From the NCBI RefSeq assembly GCF_014698505.1, contig NZ_JACJTD010000024.1, forward strand, positions 62,001 through 126,000: a DNA stretch of 64,000 nucleotides. The letters run 5' to 3'. This DNA is from Nostoc foliaceum FACHB-393. GTDB taxonomy: Bacteria > Cyanobacteriota > Cyanobacteriia > Cyanobacteriales > Nostocaceae. Shown one piece after another: positions 33,126 through 41,117 of the stretch (the stretch's first letter is position 1; every line of letters starts with the position of its first letter). Both the position numbers and the translations under genes were made by a program. Under the pieces are notes generated by a model. The model saw only the letters and a list, made by a program, of their open reading frames with translations. It did not search any database and was not told where the DNA came from.

Positions 33126-34679
33126 TTAATCATCTTCTAACTTCAGCAATTGTTCATCAAGAGTTTGTATCCGCCCGCGCACAATTTCTTCTGAGAGAAT
33201 TCGCTTCCGCATTGCCTCATTGAGCGCTCCTTTTTCTGCCAGCAGTAAACGGCGGCGAATGGCATCAAGTTTAGTGCTGTTGCCACTTTTGCCTTCCAAC
33301 TCATCAGGACGACGATTATAAAGTTCCCGGAGTGTCTTTTCTGCACCGGCAATTCGTACCTGATAAGCTGAACGCATCTCTTCATAAACAGCTTTTGGTA
33401 ACACCCCTGATTTCAACAAGCTATCTAATTCATCTTGCGCTGCCTTACCCGTCATCAACTGGGCTTGCAATTCTTCAACCTGTTGTTGAGCTTCTGAAAA
33501 TTTAGATAATTTTAAGCGTTTTACCACCCAAGGCAAACTTAAACCTTGTCCAACTAACGACACCAGCACACTACCAAAAACTAAAGCGATGAGGATATCT
33601 CGCCCCGGTAATGTGGTGGGTAAACTCAACGCCAGAGCCATTGAGAGCGAACCTTTGATGTTACCTAAAAAGAGTAGATGTTGCCAGCGCAATGGAATTG
33701 GACGGTCAATCAAACGAATCCCTGCTAGTAGAGGATAGACTGTAAGAACTCGCCCGATTTGATAAGCCAAAACTGCAAATAGAATTGCAGGTAAAGTTCT
33801 CCAAAGCGTTACTAGGTCTATTTCTACACCAATTAGCAGAAAAATAAAGGTGTTGACGGTAAAACTGGCATATTCCCAGAAACTCAACAAGGTGATGCGA
33901 CTAGAAGCAGAAGTATTGCGAGAAAGGCCTAAATTCCCGAAAATTAGTCCCGCTACAACTACGGCTACAGCACCCGATACACCGAGAAATTGCCCAACCT
34001 GAAAAGTTCCTAATGCAACTGCGACTGTCAGTAAAAGACTGCCAAGAGCATCATCTAAACGAGCGAATATGGGTATACTCAAGTAGCCCAAGACTAAGCC
34101 TACAACGCACCCTCCTAGAGAGATAAATAGCAGTTGTTGGATTCCCTCTATAAATGTGAGTGAGCCTGTTGAATATACTTGCAAAATCAGGTTGAAGGAA
34201 ACTAGGGCGGCAGCATCGTTAAATAGGGTTTCTCCTTCAACGATGGTGGAAAGCCGAGAGGGTACTGGTATTTCCTTAAAAACGGCAATCATGGAAACAG
34301 TATCAGTGTTTGCCAGAATTACTCCTACAAATAAGGCAGGTATCCAACTCAGCCCCAGCCCAAATTTCAACAGGGCGGCAATAATAGCTCCAGAAAGCAC
34401 AGCCCCTGGCCCAGCCAGCAGGGCAATTGGTTTAAAGGTGCTGCGTAGGCGGCTGACATCTGTATTAATACCAGCTTCAAAGATAAGAATTGGCAGGAAA
34501 AGATTCAAAACAAGGGTTGGATTTAAACCAATCGGCCGAGACAATAACTCAGTGATTGGCAAACCTGCTAATACTAAACCTGTAACATAAGGGATTCGTA
34601 ACCGCCGGGATAGTAGAGCTACACCTGTAGCAAGGAGTAAGAGAATAATTGAAACTTTGACTAATTGAGTTACATCCAC
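33126..34679 (-). CDS. CPA1-family Na+(K+)/H+ antiporter
   Basis: A 517-residue antiporter with about 12-13 membrane helices and a charged cytoplasmic C-terminal tail (about 400-517) rich in coiled-coil character. Conserved motifs are LFLPILIFEAGINTD, EGETLFNDAAALVSF (helix 6) and GNIKGSLSMALALSLP. In helix 5 the usual A-T-D-P reads NTDTVS, that is, Thr in place of the conserved Pro. The start is a GTG (34679). The paralogue at 35864 keeps the canonical motif. It lies 51 bases after the DUF389 gene and is probably co-transcribed with it. Confidence 0.92.
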   Translation of the reverse strand: MDVTQLVKVSIILLLLATGVALLSRRLRIPYVTGLVLAGLPITELLSRPIGLNPTLVLNLFLPILIFEAGINTDVSRLRSTFKPIALLAGPGAVLSGAIIAALLKFGLGLSWIPALFVGVILANTDTVSMIAVFKEIPVPSRLSTIVEGETLFNDAAALVSFNLILQVYSTGSLTFIEGIQQLLFISLGGCVVGLVLGYLSIPIFARLDDALGSLLLTVAVALGTFQVGQFLGVSGAVAVVVAGLIFGNLGLSRNTSASSRITLLSFWEYASFTVNTFIFLLIGVEIDLVTLWRTLPAILFAVLAYQIGRVLTVYPLLAGIRLIDRPIPLRWQHLLFLGNIKGSLSMALALSLPTTLPGRDILIALVFGSVLVSLVGQGLSLPWVVKRLKLSKFSEAQQQVEELQAQLMTGKAAQDELDSLLKSGVLPKAVYEEMRSAYQVRIAGAEKTLRELYNRRPDELEGKSGNSTKLDAIRRRLLLAEKGALNEAMRKRILSEEIVRGRIQTLDEQLLKLEDD

Positions 34680-34730
34680 TATTACGTTCTTAAAAGTTAT
34701 CTTGACTTTACTGATGCTACATTAGCAACT

Positions 34731-35732
34731 TCAAGGTGTGGGTTCGGAACGTCGGATTTCTTCCACTTGACCAACTTCAAAAATTAGAGTGAATGGTTGC
34801 CCCATCTCTCGCTCAATAAATTCTTCTAATAACTCTACTTGGCGAGGTGTGACAGGCTCTCTTGCTCGGACACTCAAACGGACTTCTGGGGGATTTGTCA
34901 ACCAGTTGGTATTACTGTTAAGCAACTGCAATCGTCCAAAGGTGACAGTTCGATTCAATAATGCCCGTCGTAAGCTGGTTTCTAGTTGCGCTTGTCTTAC
35001 AAGTCGGGCAAAGCTGACTCCCAAGGGAATTAACAGGATAGCTGTCAAAGCCATAGTCCAAATTAGGGGTTGACGCGCCCGCGCCATTGAGGTGTAACCC
35101 GCTATTAAGAATGTCACCATACAAGAGAGGGCAATACCTAACAAGTTGGTGAGATAAAGTAGGGTTGCTCCGAAACTGAGTGACCAGTTTCCTTGCGCCA
35201 AGCCTAAGCCAATCACACAGATGGGGGGCATAAGAGCAACAGCGATCGCAGTTCCTGCTAAACTAGCAGAGATTTTCGTCTCAACTTTTGCGTAGCCACT
35301 GATACCACCAGCCGCTACCGCAATCCCCAAATCTAACAATGTTGGTCTCGAACGAGCCAGAATCTCGCTACCATATCTCGGTAATCCCACCAGCCAACCT
35401 AGAGTAAAGGCGATCGCTACCGCTAATATAGTGCCTAGTGCTACAGCAATTACGCCCTTGCGAAACAAAGTAATATCTGCCTGTAAAGCACCAAAAGCTA
35501 AACCGCGAATCGGCAACATCAGAGGGGCAATGATCATCGCGCCAATAATCACGGCCGCACTGTTGGACAATAAACCTAAAGTAGCGATCGCACAGGAGCT
35601 AACAATCAAAATTATGTAAGCTGAGTCTAGGGTTGATTCTGCCAGCAAGTCTGTTTGTAGCTGTTGGAGTTGTTCCGGTTGCGAACCCTGGCGGCGGAAA
35701 TTTTTAAATCGGTCTCGAATGTTATTACCCAA
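34731..35732 (-). CDS. DUF389 family membrane protein (TIGR00341-like)
   Basis: A 333-residue protein with seven or eight membrane helices. The core DUF389 motif SNSAAVIIGAMIIAPLMLPI is followed by GYAKVETKISASLAGTAIAVALMPP. A C-terminal soluble tail (about 240-333) contains an alpha/beta segment. A TTG start at 35732 is chosen because a perfect AGGAGG stands six bases upstream; a more upstream TTG (35765) has no comparable site. The family's transport or sensing role is undefined. It lies between two CPA1 antiporters, upstream of one and divergent from the other, which hints at a cation or pH-related job. Confidence 0.85.
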   Translation of the reverse strand: MGNNIRDRFKNFRRQGSQPEQLQQLQTDLLAESTLDSAYIILIVSSCAIATLGLLSNSAAVIIGAMIIAPLMLPIRGLAFGALQADITLFRKGVIAVALGTILAVAIAFTLGWLVGLPRYGSEILARSRPTLLDLGIAVAAGGISGYAKVETKISASLAGTAIAVALMPPICVIGLGLAQGNWSLSFGATLLYLTNLLGIALSCMVTFLIAGYTSMARARQPLIWTMALTAILLIPLGVSFARLVRQAQLETSLRRALLNRTVTFGRLQLLNSNTNWLTNPPEVRLSVRAREPVTPRQVELLEEFIEREMGQPFTLIFEVGQVEEIRRSEPTP

Positions 35733-35738
35733 GACCTT

Positions 35739-35744
35739 CCTCCT
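35739..35744 (-). promoter_or_regulatory. Shine-Dalgarno AGGAGG that sets the DUF389 TTG start
   Basis: Perfect AGGAGG, six bases before the TTG at 35732. This is one of the strongest ribosome sites in the window. Confidence 0.8.
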
Positions 35745-35863
35745 AAATACTCGGTTAACTGTCAAATCTTCATTCTTTGCTAATTTAAAGTCTTACATTG
35801 ATCTGGTGTCATCTGAAAATAATCAGATGCGGATAAAGGCAAAATTATACCAGGAATTTTCTT

Positions 35864-37429
35864 ATGGTGCTTGAATCAGCGATCGCTGAAGAAGTCATTA
35901 CAAACAATCTCAAGCAGTTTTTGCTAGTACTTTCGGTGTCTCTAGGTGTAGCGACACTACCGCAGATATTTAGCTGGTTTCGCCATATACCTTACACCTT
36001 GCTACTGGTGATTGTCGGGTTAGGTTTGGCGTTAGTCGATGTCCGTTTAGTAACCCTTTCCCCGGAATTAATTTTGTTCATTTTTTTACCACCGCTGCTA
36101 TTTGAAGCCGCATGGAATTTGAAATGGTCAGAACTGAAGCGGGATTTAGTGCCAATTTGCTTGTATGCAGTGTTCGGGGTGGTAATAGCGATCGCAGGGG
36201 TAGCGATCGCTCTCAATCAACTCGTTGGTATTTCCCTAACTACAGCTTTACTCATTGCAGCCAGCCTATCTGCCACTGACCCTGTTTCTGTCACCGCTTT
36301 GTTTCGTGAACTGGGTGTAGATAGTCGTCTTGTCACCTTAATGGAAGGCGAAAGCTTGTTCAATGATGGCATGGCTGTAGTTGCCTTTGGCTTTTTGGTG
36401 GCGTTATCTTTGGGAACTGTAGAATTGGAATTCCAGCCAATTTTATTGCAGTTATTTACAGTTGTTGGCGTCGGTGTAGCGGTGGGAGCTTTTATCGGAT
36501 TTGGTATTTCCTACCTCACCCAGCGCTTCGATTTGCCCTTGGTGGAACAATCCTTAACTCTAGTTTCCGCTTATGGTACTTACCTGATCATTGAAGATTT
36601 AGGCGGTTCTGGGGTAATTGGAGTTGTGACCACAGGTTTGATTTTAGGCAACTTTGGCTCTCGTATCGGTATGAATCCCCGCACCCGGATTATTGTTTCC
36701 GAATTTTGGGAATTTCTGGCGTTCTTTGTCAACTCCATTGTCTTCTTGCTAATTGGCGACCAAATACGCTTTGCTAGTTTAGGCGAAAACCTGCAAATCA
36801 TAATGGTGACAGTGGCAGCAATGATTGTGATGCGGGCAGTTGGTATTTATATTCTCAGCAAATTGAGTACTAGCATCACCAAATCGGACATTTCTTTACC
36901 AGAACAAACTATCCTATGGTGGGGTGGGTTACGCGGTTCCGTCTCCATTGCCCTGGCATTGAGTGTATCGACGATACTTCCAGAGCGAGAAAAAATCATT
37001 GCTACGGTATTTGGAGTAGTTTTATTTACTCTACTTGTTCAGGGATTGACCATCAAACCTTTGCTGGAAAAACTCAATTTGCTAGGTGATGCACCCTTGC
37101 GTGAGCAATATTTAGAATTCGTTGCCCGTCATGTAGCTTTAGAACGCGTTCTAGAACATCTCCAGGCAGACCAACGCCCCGGTATTGACCCAGAATTTCG
37201 CCGTTATCAAGAGACACTAATCAAAGGCGAACTTGCAGATTTACGGATAGAAATTGACAAATTACAGGGTGAATATCCCAATCTTCAGAGTTTTACAACT
37301 GAACAGTTCCGAGGAGAACTGTTGGCAATTGAGGCAGATACTTATGCAGAATTTGTCAGGTCTGGTCGGTTAAATAAAGAATTAGCATCTATGCTTGAGG
37401 ATGTTTTGCAGAATAATCAATCTCATTGA
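35864..37429 (+). CDS. CPA1-family Na+/H+ antiporter
   Basis: A 521-residue antiporter with about 12-13 helices. Canonical motifs are present: FLPPLLFEAAWN, SATDPVSVTALFRELG (helix 5 TDP), EGESLFNDGMAVVAF (helix 6) and GGLRGSVSIALALS. A charged C-terminal tail covers about 405-521. It moves Na+ or K+ out in exchange for H+. The gene is divergent from the DUF389-antiporter pair; the intervening ~130 bases must hold both promoters. It differs from the 33126 paralogue throughout, so the pair is an old duplication or independent acquisition. Confidence 0.94.
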   Translation: MVLESAIAEEVITNNLKQFLLVLSVSLGVATLPQIFSWFRHIPYTLLLVIVGLGLALVDVRLVTLSPELILFIFLPPLLFEAAWNLKWSELKRDLVPICLYAVFGVVIAIAGVAIALNQLVGISLTTALLIAASLSATDPVSVTALFRELGVDSRLVTLMEGESLFNDGMAVVAFGFLVALSLGTVELEFQPILLQLFTVVGVGVAVGAFIGFGISYLTQRFDLPLVEQSLTLVSAYGTYLIIEDLGGSGVIGVVTTGLILGNFGSRIGMNPRTRIIVSEFWEFLAFFVNSIVFLLIGDQIRFASLGENLQIIMVTVAAMIVMRAVGIYILSKLSTSITKSDISLPEQTILWWGGLRGSVSIALALSVSTILPEREKIIATVFGVVLFTLLVQGLTIKPLLEKLNLLGDAPLREQYLEFVARHVALERVLEHLQADQRPGIDPEFRRYQETLIKGELADLRIEIDKLQGEYPNLQSFTTEQFRGELLAIEADTYAEFVRSGRLNKELASMLEDVLQNNQSH

Positions 37430-37908
37430 AGAAGAATTCAGAAGCCAGAATTCAGCAATCTTAAGCGTGGAGTCTTGAAGGACTATATCTTATAGTAATA
37501 GGACTTACGCACGAGTTACGGAATCATGTAGACGCAAAGCGGCTTGCCGCAGGCTACCGCAGAGGGCACGGATAAATGAGAGTTTGATATCATGTCCGCT
37601 TAATTAGTTATTATTCAGGGCATCTATGCAAAAATCTTAAAACTCTCTTTCCCCCTGCTCCCTGCCCCCAGCGAGAAATGCGGTCTTAATGATAAGTCTT
37701 TTACCGGACATGATATGAGAGATATTTTGCGTAAGTCCTAACCAATTGTCTGCAAACTTGCACTTAATGATTGCTCCTTCTCCCTTCTCTACGAGACGCT
37801 GCGCAATGGCGTACTTGGCGGTTCGTTTAATAAATATTAAGTGCATCTTCGTAGCAAAATGGTATTAACCAAACCGCATTTATACTATTTTCCCAATTCC
37901 ACAAAAAA
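37430..37908. other. Gene-free interval filled mainly by a nested MITE-like element
   Basis: The interval contains the inverted-repeat element at 37499-37740 and, at about 37786-37822, another Nostoc-type palindrome (GAGACGCTGCGCAATGGCGT). No gene is supported. Confidence 0.5.
37499..37740. mobile_element. 242-bp MITE-like element with 13-bp inverted ends and a nested inner element
   Basis: The outer ends TAGGACTTACGCA (37499-37511) and TGCGTAAGTCCTA (37728-37740) are perfect inverted repeats. Within, GATATCATGTCCG (37586-37598) and CGGACATGATAT (37705-37716) form a second inverted pair. No transposase frame is present. The arrangement fits one miniature element inserted into another. Confidence 0.75.
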
Positions 37909-37947
37909 AGCCGGGTTTTTTAAGTTTGATAGCGAAAAAACCCGGCT
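37909..37947 (-). terminator. Strong terminator at the end of the lipoxygenase operon (bidirectional)
   Basis: A 13-bp perfect stem, AGCCGGGTTTTTT / AAAAAACCCGGCT, with a 13-base loop. On the minus strand it is followed by a run of seven T. It begins 17 bases after the stop of the gene ending at 37964. Confidence 0.9.
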
Positions 37948-37963
37948 TTCTGTTATATCCTTA

Positions 37964-39022
37964 CTAGAACCCGATAACTCCCGGAATCTCAAGGACAAAA
38001 TCTGCCCCATATACAGATGCAGGAGTCTGGAATCCTACCTTAACTTCGCCTTTAATTACCCGTTTGATAACTGCTACAGCCGCCAATGCCGTAAAATCGT
38101 ATGCTTCCGGCCCCAAGAGCTTTGCAGTTACTTGTTGACCAGTTTCATCTTCAGCAATACCAATTACTCTAACTTGACCTTTGGCTCGTTCTGCCGCCGT
38201 TGGCCCAGTGGGTAGAGTTTTAATTAGACTTGCTAAAGCACTTTGGAATAAAGACGAGTTAAATAACCATCCCAAATACTGGCTCGACTCCATCAGGAAG
38301 CGCACAGGATTAGGAAATACGGTATAAACCTCAATATTGGGAATACCCGTAGTCTGAAACGCAGTAATAATATCAGCACGCCAAGGGTTTGTTACTGCTG
38401 TTACCGGCCCATAACCAAAATCAATTTTACGCTTTTTCCATGCTGGTCTAGATGGGATGAGCTTACCTGCTTCTCGAATTACCCCCATGTGATGTAAAGT
38501 TGGCAGTACAGTATTTGCCGTTCCTTGAGATACACCCCCTACTGTTTCATAGACTAAAATCAGTCGTGTTGCCATCGCTAACTTATCTTTGAGATAAGCA
38601 GCTACACAATCAGTAGGGACAACCCCAAATCCCACACCAGGGAGAAGCATTATCCCTGCACTTTTAGCCTTAGTATCTCGTGCTTGTAGCACCTGAAATT
38701 CAGGTACTTCGCCAGCTATGTCTAAATAATGAGTTTTAGTTTGGAGACAGGCATCGACAAGTGGCTTTGAGGTTTTGGAGAAAGGCCCAGAGCAGTTGAT
38801 GACAGCGATTATATCCTCAAGAGAGCGAGCGATCGCCTGCGGATCATCTAAGCCAAAAACCCGAAAGTCCAAACTTAATTCATTGGCTACTGCTGCCAGT
38901 AAACTTTGATTACGTCCAGCCAAAATTAATTCCAGTCCGTTATTTTTAGCTGATGTAGCAATCAGTTTTCCAGCATAGCCAGTTGCACCATACAATAACA
39001 CCCTTGATGTCATTATTATCAC
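37964..39022 (-). CDS. Saccharopine dehydrogenase-like NAD(P)-binding reductase (trans-acting enoyl reductase type)
   Basis: A 352-residue protein with an N-terminal Rossmann fold (VLLYGATGYAGKLIA, about residues 7-21), the INCSGPFSKTSKPLVDACL region and HYLDIAGEVPEFQVL, all typical of the saccharopine dehydrogenase/trans-acting enoyl reductase family. Members reduce C=C or C=N bonds or act with lipid and polyketide enzymes. A second ATG at 39013 (MTSRVLL) is an equally good start. It is the last gene of the lipoxygenase operon, three bases after the ABM gene, and is closed by a strong terminator. A reductase step on an oxidised lipid is a fair inference. Confidence 0.85.
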   Translation of the reverse strand: MIIMTSRVLLYGATGYAGKLIATSAKNNGLELILAGRNQSLLAAVANELSLDFRVFGLDDPQAIARSLEDIIAVINCSGPFSKTSKPLVDACLQTKTHYLDIAGEVPEFQVLQARDTKAKSAGIMLLPGVGFGVVPTDCVAAYLKDKLAMATRLILVYETVGGVSQGTANTVLPTLHHMGVIREAGKLIPSRPAWKKRKIDFGYGPVTAVTNPWRADIITAFQTTGIPNIEVYTVFPNPVRFLMESSQYLGWLFNSSLFQSALASLIKTLPTGPTAAERAKGQVRVIGIAEDETGQQVTAKLLGPEAYDFTALAAVAVIKRVIKGEVKVGFQTPASVYGADFVLEIPGVIGF

Positions 39023-39025
39023 CAG

Positions 39026-39334
39026 CTAGGAATTGTTCACAATCTGCTGCCATAACCTGACATCAGGTGGTTCAACCAAAAATTGTCCTGACTTTTCCCC
39101 CAAAGCTTTAATATACGGCTGCTCTAGGTGTTGAGCTAAAATTTCCTGGCTAACCCAGTTTTCATGCAACAGAAACAAAGATGGATCTTCAACAGATTGA
39201 TGTAAATCGTAATTAATACAACCTTCTTCTGTAAGGGTAAGAGCTATTACGGGTTGGAATTCCTGCTTGAATTTATCCTCTAAACCCGGCTTCACTTTTA
39301 GTCGAGCGGTGACGGTTACTTGCTGATTTGACAT
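39026..39334 (-). CDS. Antibiotic biosynthesis monooxygenase (ABM) family protein
   Basis: A 102-residue ferredoxin-like alpha/beta barrel of the ABM family. VTVTARLKVKPGLEDKFKQEF (about 5-25) and EEGCINYDLHQSVEDPSLFLLHENW (about 36-60) match the conserved strands. Members oxidise quinols or aromatic substrates without cofactors or stabilise reactive intermediates. The gene lies 47 bases after the lipoxygenase-like gene and three bases before the saccharopine-dehydrogenase-like gene, so all three are almost certainly translated from one message. Confidence 0.9.
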   Translation of the reverse strand: MSNQQVTVTARLKVKPGLEDKFKQEFQPVIALTLTEEGCINYDLHQSVEDPSLFLLHENWVSQEILAQHLEQPYIKALGEKSGQFLVEPPDVRLWQQIVNNS

Positions 39335-39349
39335 TGTTATTCCTCTTTT

Positions 39350-39387
39350 CTGGAAAACTAACTTAAGTCTGGAAAACTAACTTAAGT
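39350..39387. repeat. 19-bp tandem duplication at the 3' end of the lipoxygenase-like gene
   Basis: CTGGAAAACTAACTTAAGT occurs twice in direct succession (39350-39368 and 39369-39387). The second copy contains the last codon (Thr) and the stop of the lipoxygenase-like gene. Confidence 0.9.
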
Positions 39388-41034
39388 ATTGATGCTGTTA
39401 ATAATTTGCGAAGGCTTAAGGTAGTTATAAGGTATGGGACGAGTTTGATTTCTGATGTCTATCTGCCGTTCTATTTCATGCAAATTATGTTGGAATTGCA
39501 CCACAATTTCCTGCGCCAATGGATCAGCAAACTCCTCATCATAAAAACCTAATTTGTCATAATGAAACGATGTTAAAATCTCAGTCCACATCACCTGATC
39601 GGCAGCTTGTTTAAAGGGAGGAAGTATCTTCAAGATAGTTTCCAAGTCCACACCCTTAGTTTCTGGAATTGGGTGGTAGGCTGCATAGGGCATATTGGGT
39701 ACGAAAGCCATATATTCGTACTGAGAAAAATTCAAAGCAGAGTGTAGAGGAGCGCAAGTGAAGACTACTACACTAATGATTTCAATTAGTTGTTCTAGAG
39801 TCTCAATCTTGGCTGGCATTCCTTTGACCCTACCACCATCTTGGGCAACTAATTCCCTAGCCCAATTTTGCAATTCATAGTCATCACTGAGATCCTGTGA
39901 ATTTTTGTAATAGAGTTGCAAGTATTCAGCCACAAACTTTTCGACGGCATTCCAGATTAATATGCCATCGTCCCGGAAAGGAAAGTGCGGTAAAATTGCT
40001 GGGTCATCTGTTTGACGACTTTTTATTAACCGAGGAAAGGTAAACTTTTCTACACTCCATTCTTCATAAGCCTTCGCCACAAATCCAACAGATTCTGCCA
40101 ATGAACCTGCCATAAACTCATCAACCGGCCCACCAGGCTGTAAAAACTGAGTGCGTCCCAAATCGTTATCAAATAGCATGAAACGGAAATGGGGTTTTAA
40201 CAGTAAAGCGATGGGATGATTTTCTGCTAGTTGCCGCGCAGTGACAATCGCGAACGGAGCCATAACTGCATGGGTATAAGCGAAATGACTACCCAATTCT
40301 TGATGGTTGCCATCAGCAATTTGGACGCAGGTTTTTGCCAAAAACCAATCTAAATGGGGGTCATCTGGTGTATAAATCAGGCTATTTGTGCCAGAGTCAT
40401 GATTAATCTGGATAGCAACAGGCACTAGAGAACAGCCATTATGACTATCATTACTTTGCCAGTAAAATAGAGCCTGCGGTTTGGGAAGGTACTTTTTAAT
40501 ATTATTGTAGACACCACCTTGAATATCAGAGAGCAAAGGGTAATCTAAGAAATACAGCTTACCTTCCTTGAGTGCCTTTTCTAAAGTAAATTCTGTACCT
40601 GCAACCTTCTGAAAATGGTAATCAGTTACAGCAAAATTATCAGGCAATACATCAATTCTTCGGATAGCTAATGGGTTTGCTCCAGAGAGTCGTTGTTCAG
40701 CAAAACACGAGTCTGTTTTGTAATTCTTTATGACATCGGGTTTTGATAGTAGTGGCAAAAGGTCTTCATATTCTTCCAATTCATCCAGCGGATCTAGGAA
40801 GTTTCTGGTTTTGGCAGCCAACATATTTGGTACCAAAGTTGCCATACTTGCCAAGCGTTTAGCAGTATATTCCGCTGAAAATATTTCCTTGTGAGGCACT
40901 TTATCGATTACTGGAATAGGAGCCAGATAATCATAATTAAAATTGTACTCTTCTCGATTTTTATCGAGCGAACTTGTTCGATAACTACTATTTGGATCGT
41001 TCTGCGGTAAGTAGGGTTTCATAATTATCTCCAA
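39382..41034 (-). CDS. Lipoxygenase-family protein with altered iron-ligand residues
   Basis: A 550-residue single-domain lipoxygenase homologue without the N-terminal PLAT domain. The central block runs WFLAKTCVQIADGNHQELGSH then FAYTHAVMAPF (about 230-261) and HPIALLLKPHFR (273-284); HSALNFSQYEY is at 431-441. Lipoxygenases bind iron with three His, one Asn/His and the C-terminal Ile carboxylate. Here His250, His431 and Asn435 are kept, but the first ligand position aligns with Gln245 (His stands one residue earlier) and the C-terminus is Thr550 instead of Ile. The enzyme may be inactive, use another geometry or have a new role. It is fifth of seven genes in an operon with diheme cytochromes, an Old Yellow Enzyme and reductases. 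Confidence 0.9.
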   Translation of the reverse strand: MEIIMKPYLPQNDPNSSYRTSSLDKNREEYNFNYDYLAPIPVIDKVPHKEIFSAEYTAKRLASMATLVPNMLAAKTRNFLDPLDELEEYEDLLPLLSKPDVIKNYKTDSCFAEQRLSGANPLAIRRIDVLPDNFAVTDYHFQKVAGTEFTLEKALKEGKLYFLDYPLLSDIQGGVYNNIKKYLPKPQALFYWQSNDSHNGCSLVPVAIQINHDSGTNSLIYTPDDPHLDWFLAKTCVQIADGNHQELGSHFAYTHAVMAPFAIVTARQLAENHPIALLLKPHFRFMLFDNDLGRTQFLQPGGPVDEFMAGSLAESVGFVAKAYEEWSVEKFTFPRLIKSRQTDDPAILPHFPFRDDGILIWNAVEKFVAEYLQLYYKNSQDLSDDYELQNWARELVAQDGGRVKGMPAKIETLEQLIEIISVVVFTCAPLHSALNFSQYEYMAFVPNMPYAAYHPIPETKGVDLETILKILPPFKQAADQVMWTEILTSFHYDKLGFYDEEFADPLAQEIVVQFQHNLHEIERQIDIRNQTRPIPYNYLKPSQIINSINT

Positions 41035-41117
41035 TTCAGGTATTTATGATTTGGTAGTAAATCATTAACATCAGAACGTTGCTAAATCATTTTCTTATGA
41101 TTTATTCCCCAGTTTAA

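Noticed and set aside
37841-38215. 124-residue plus-strand frame
   Set aside because: Runs through the terminator hairpin and antisense to the saccharopine-dehydrogenase-like gene.
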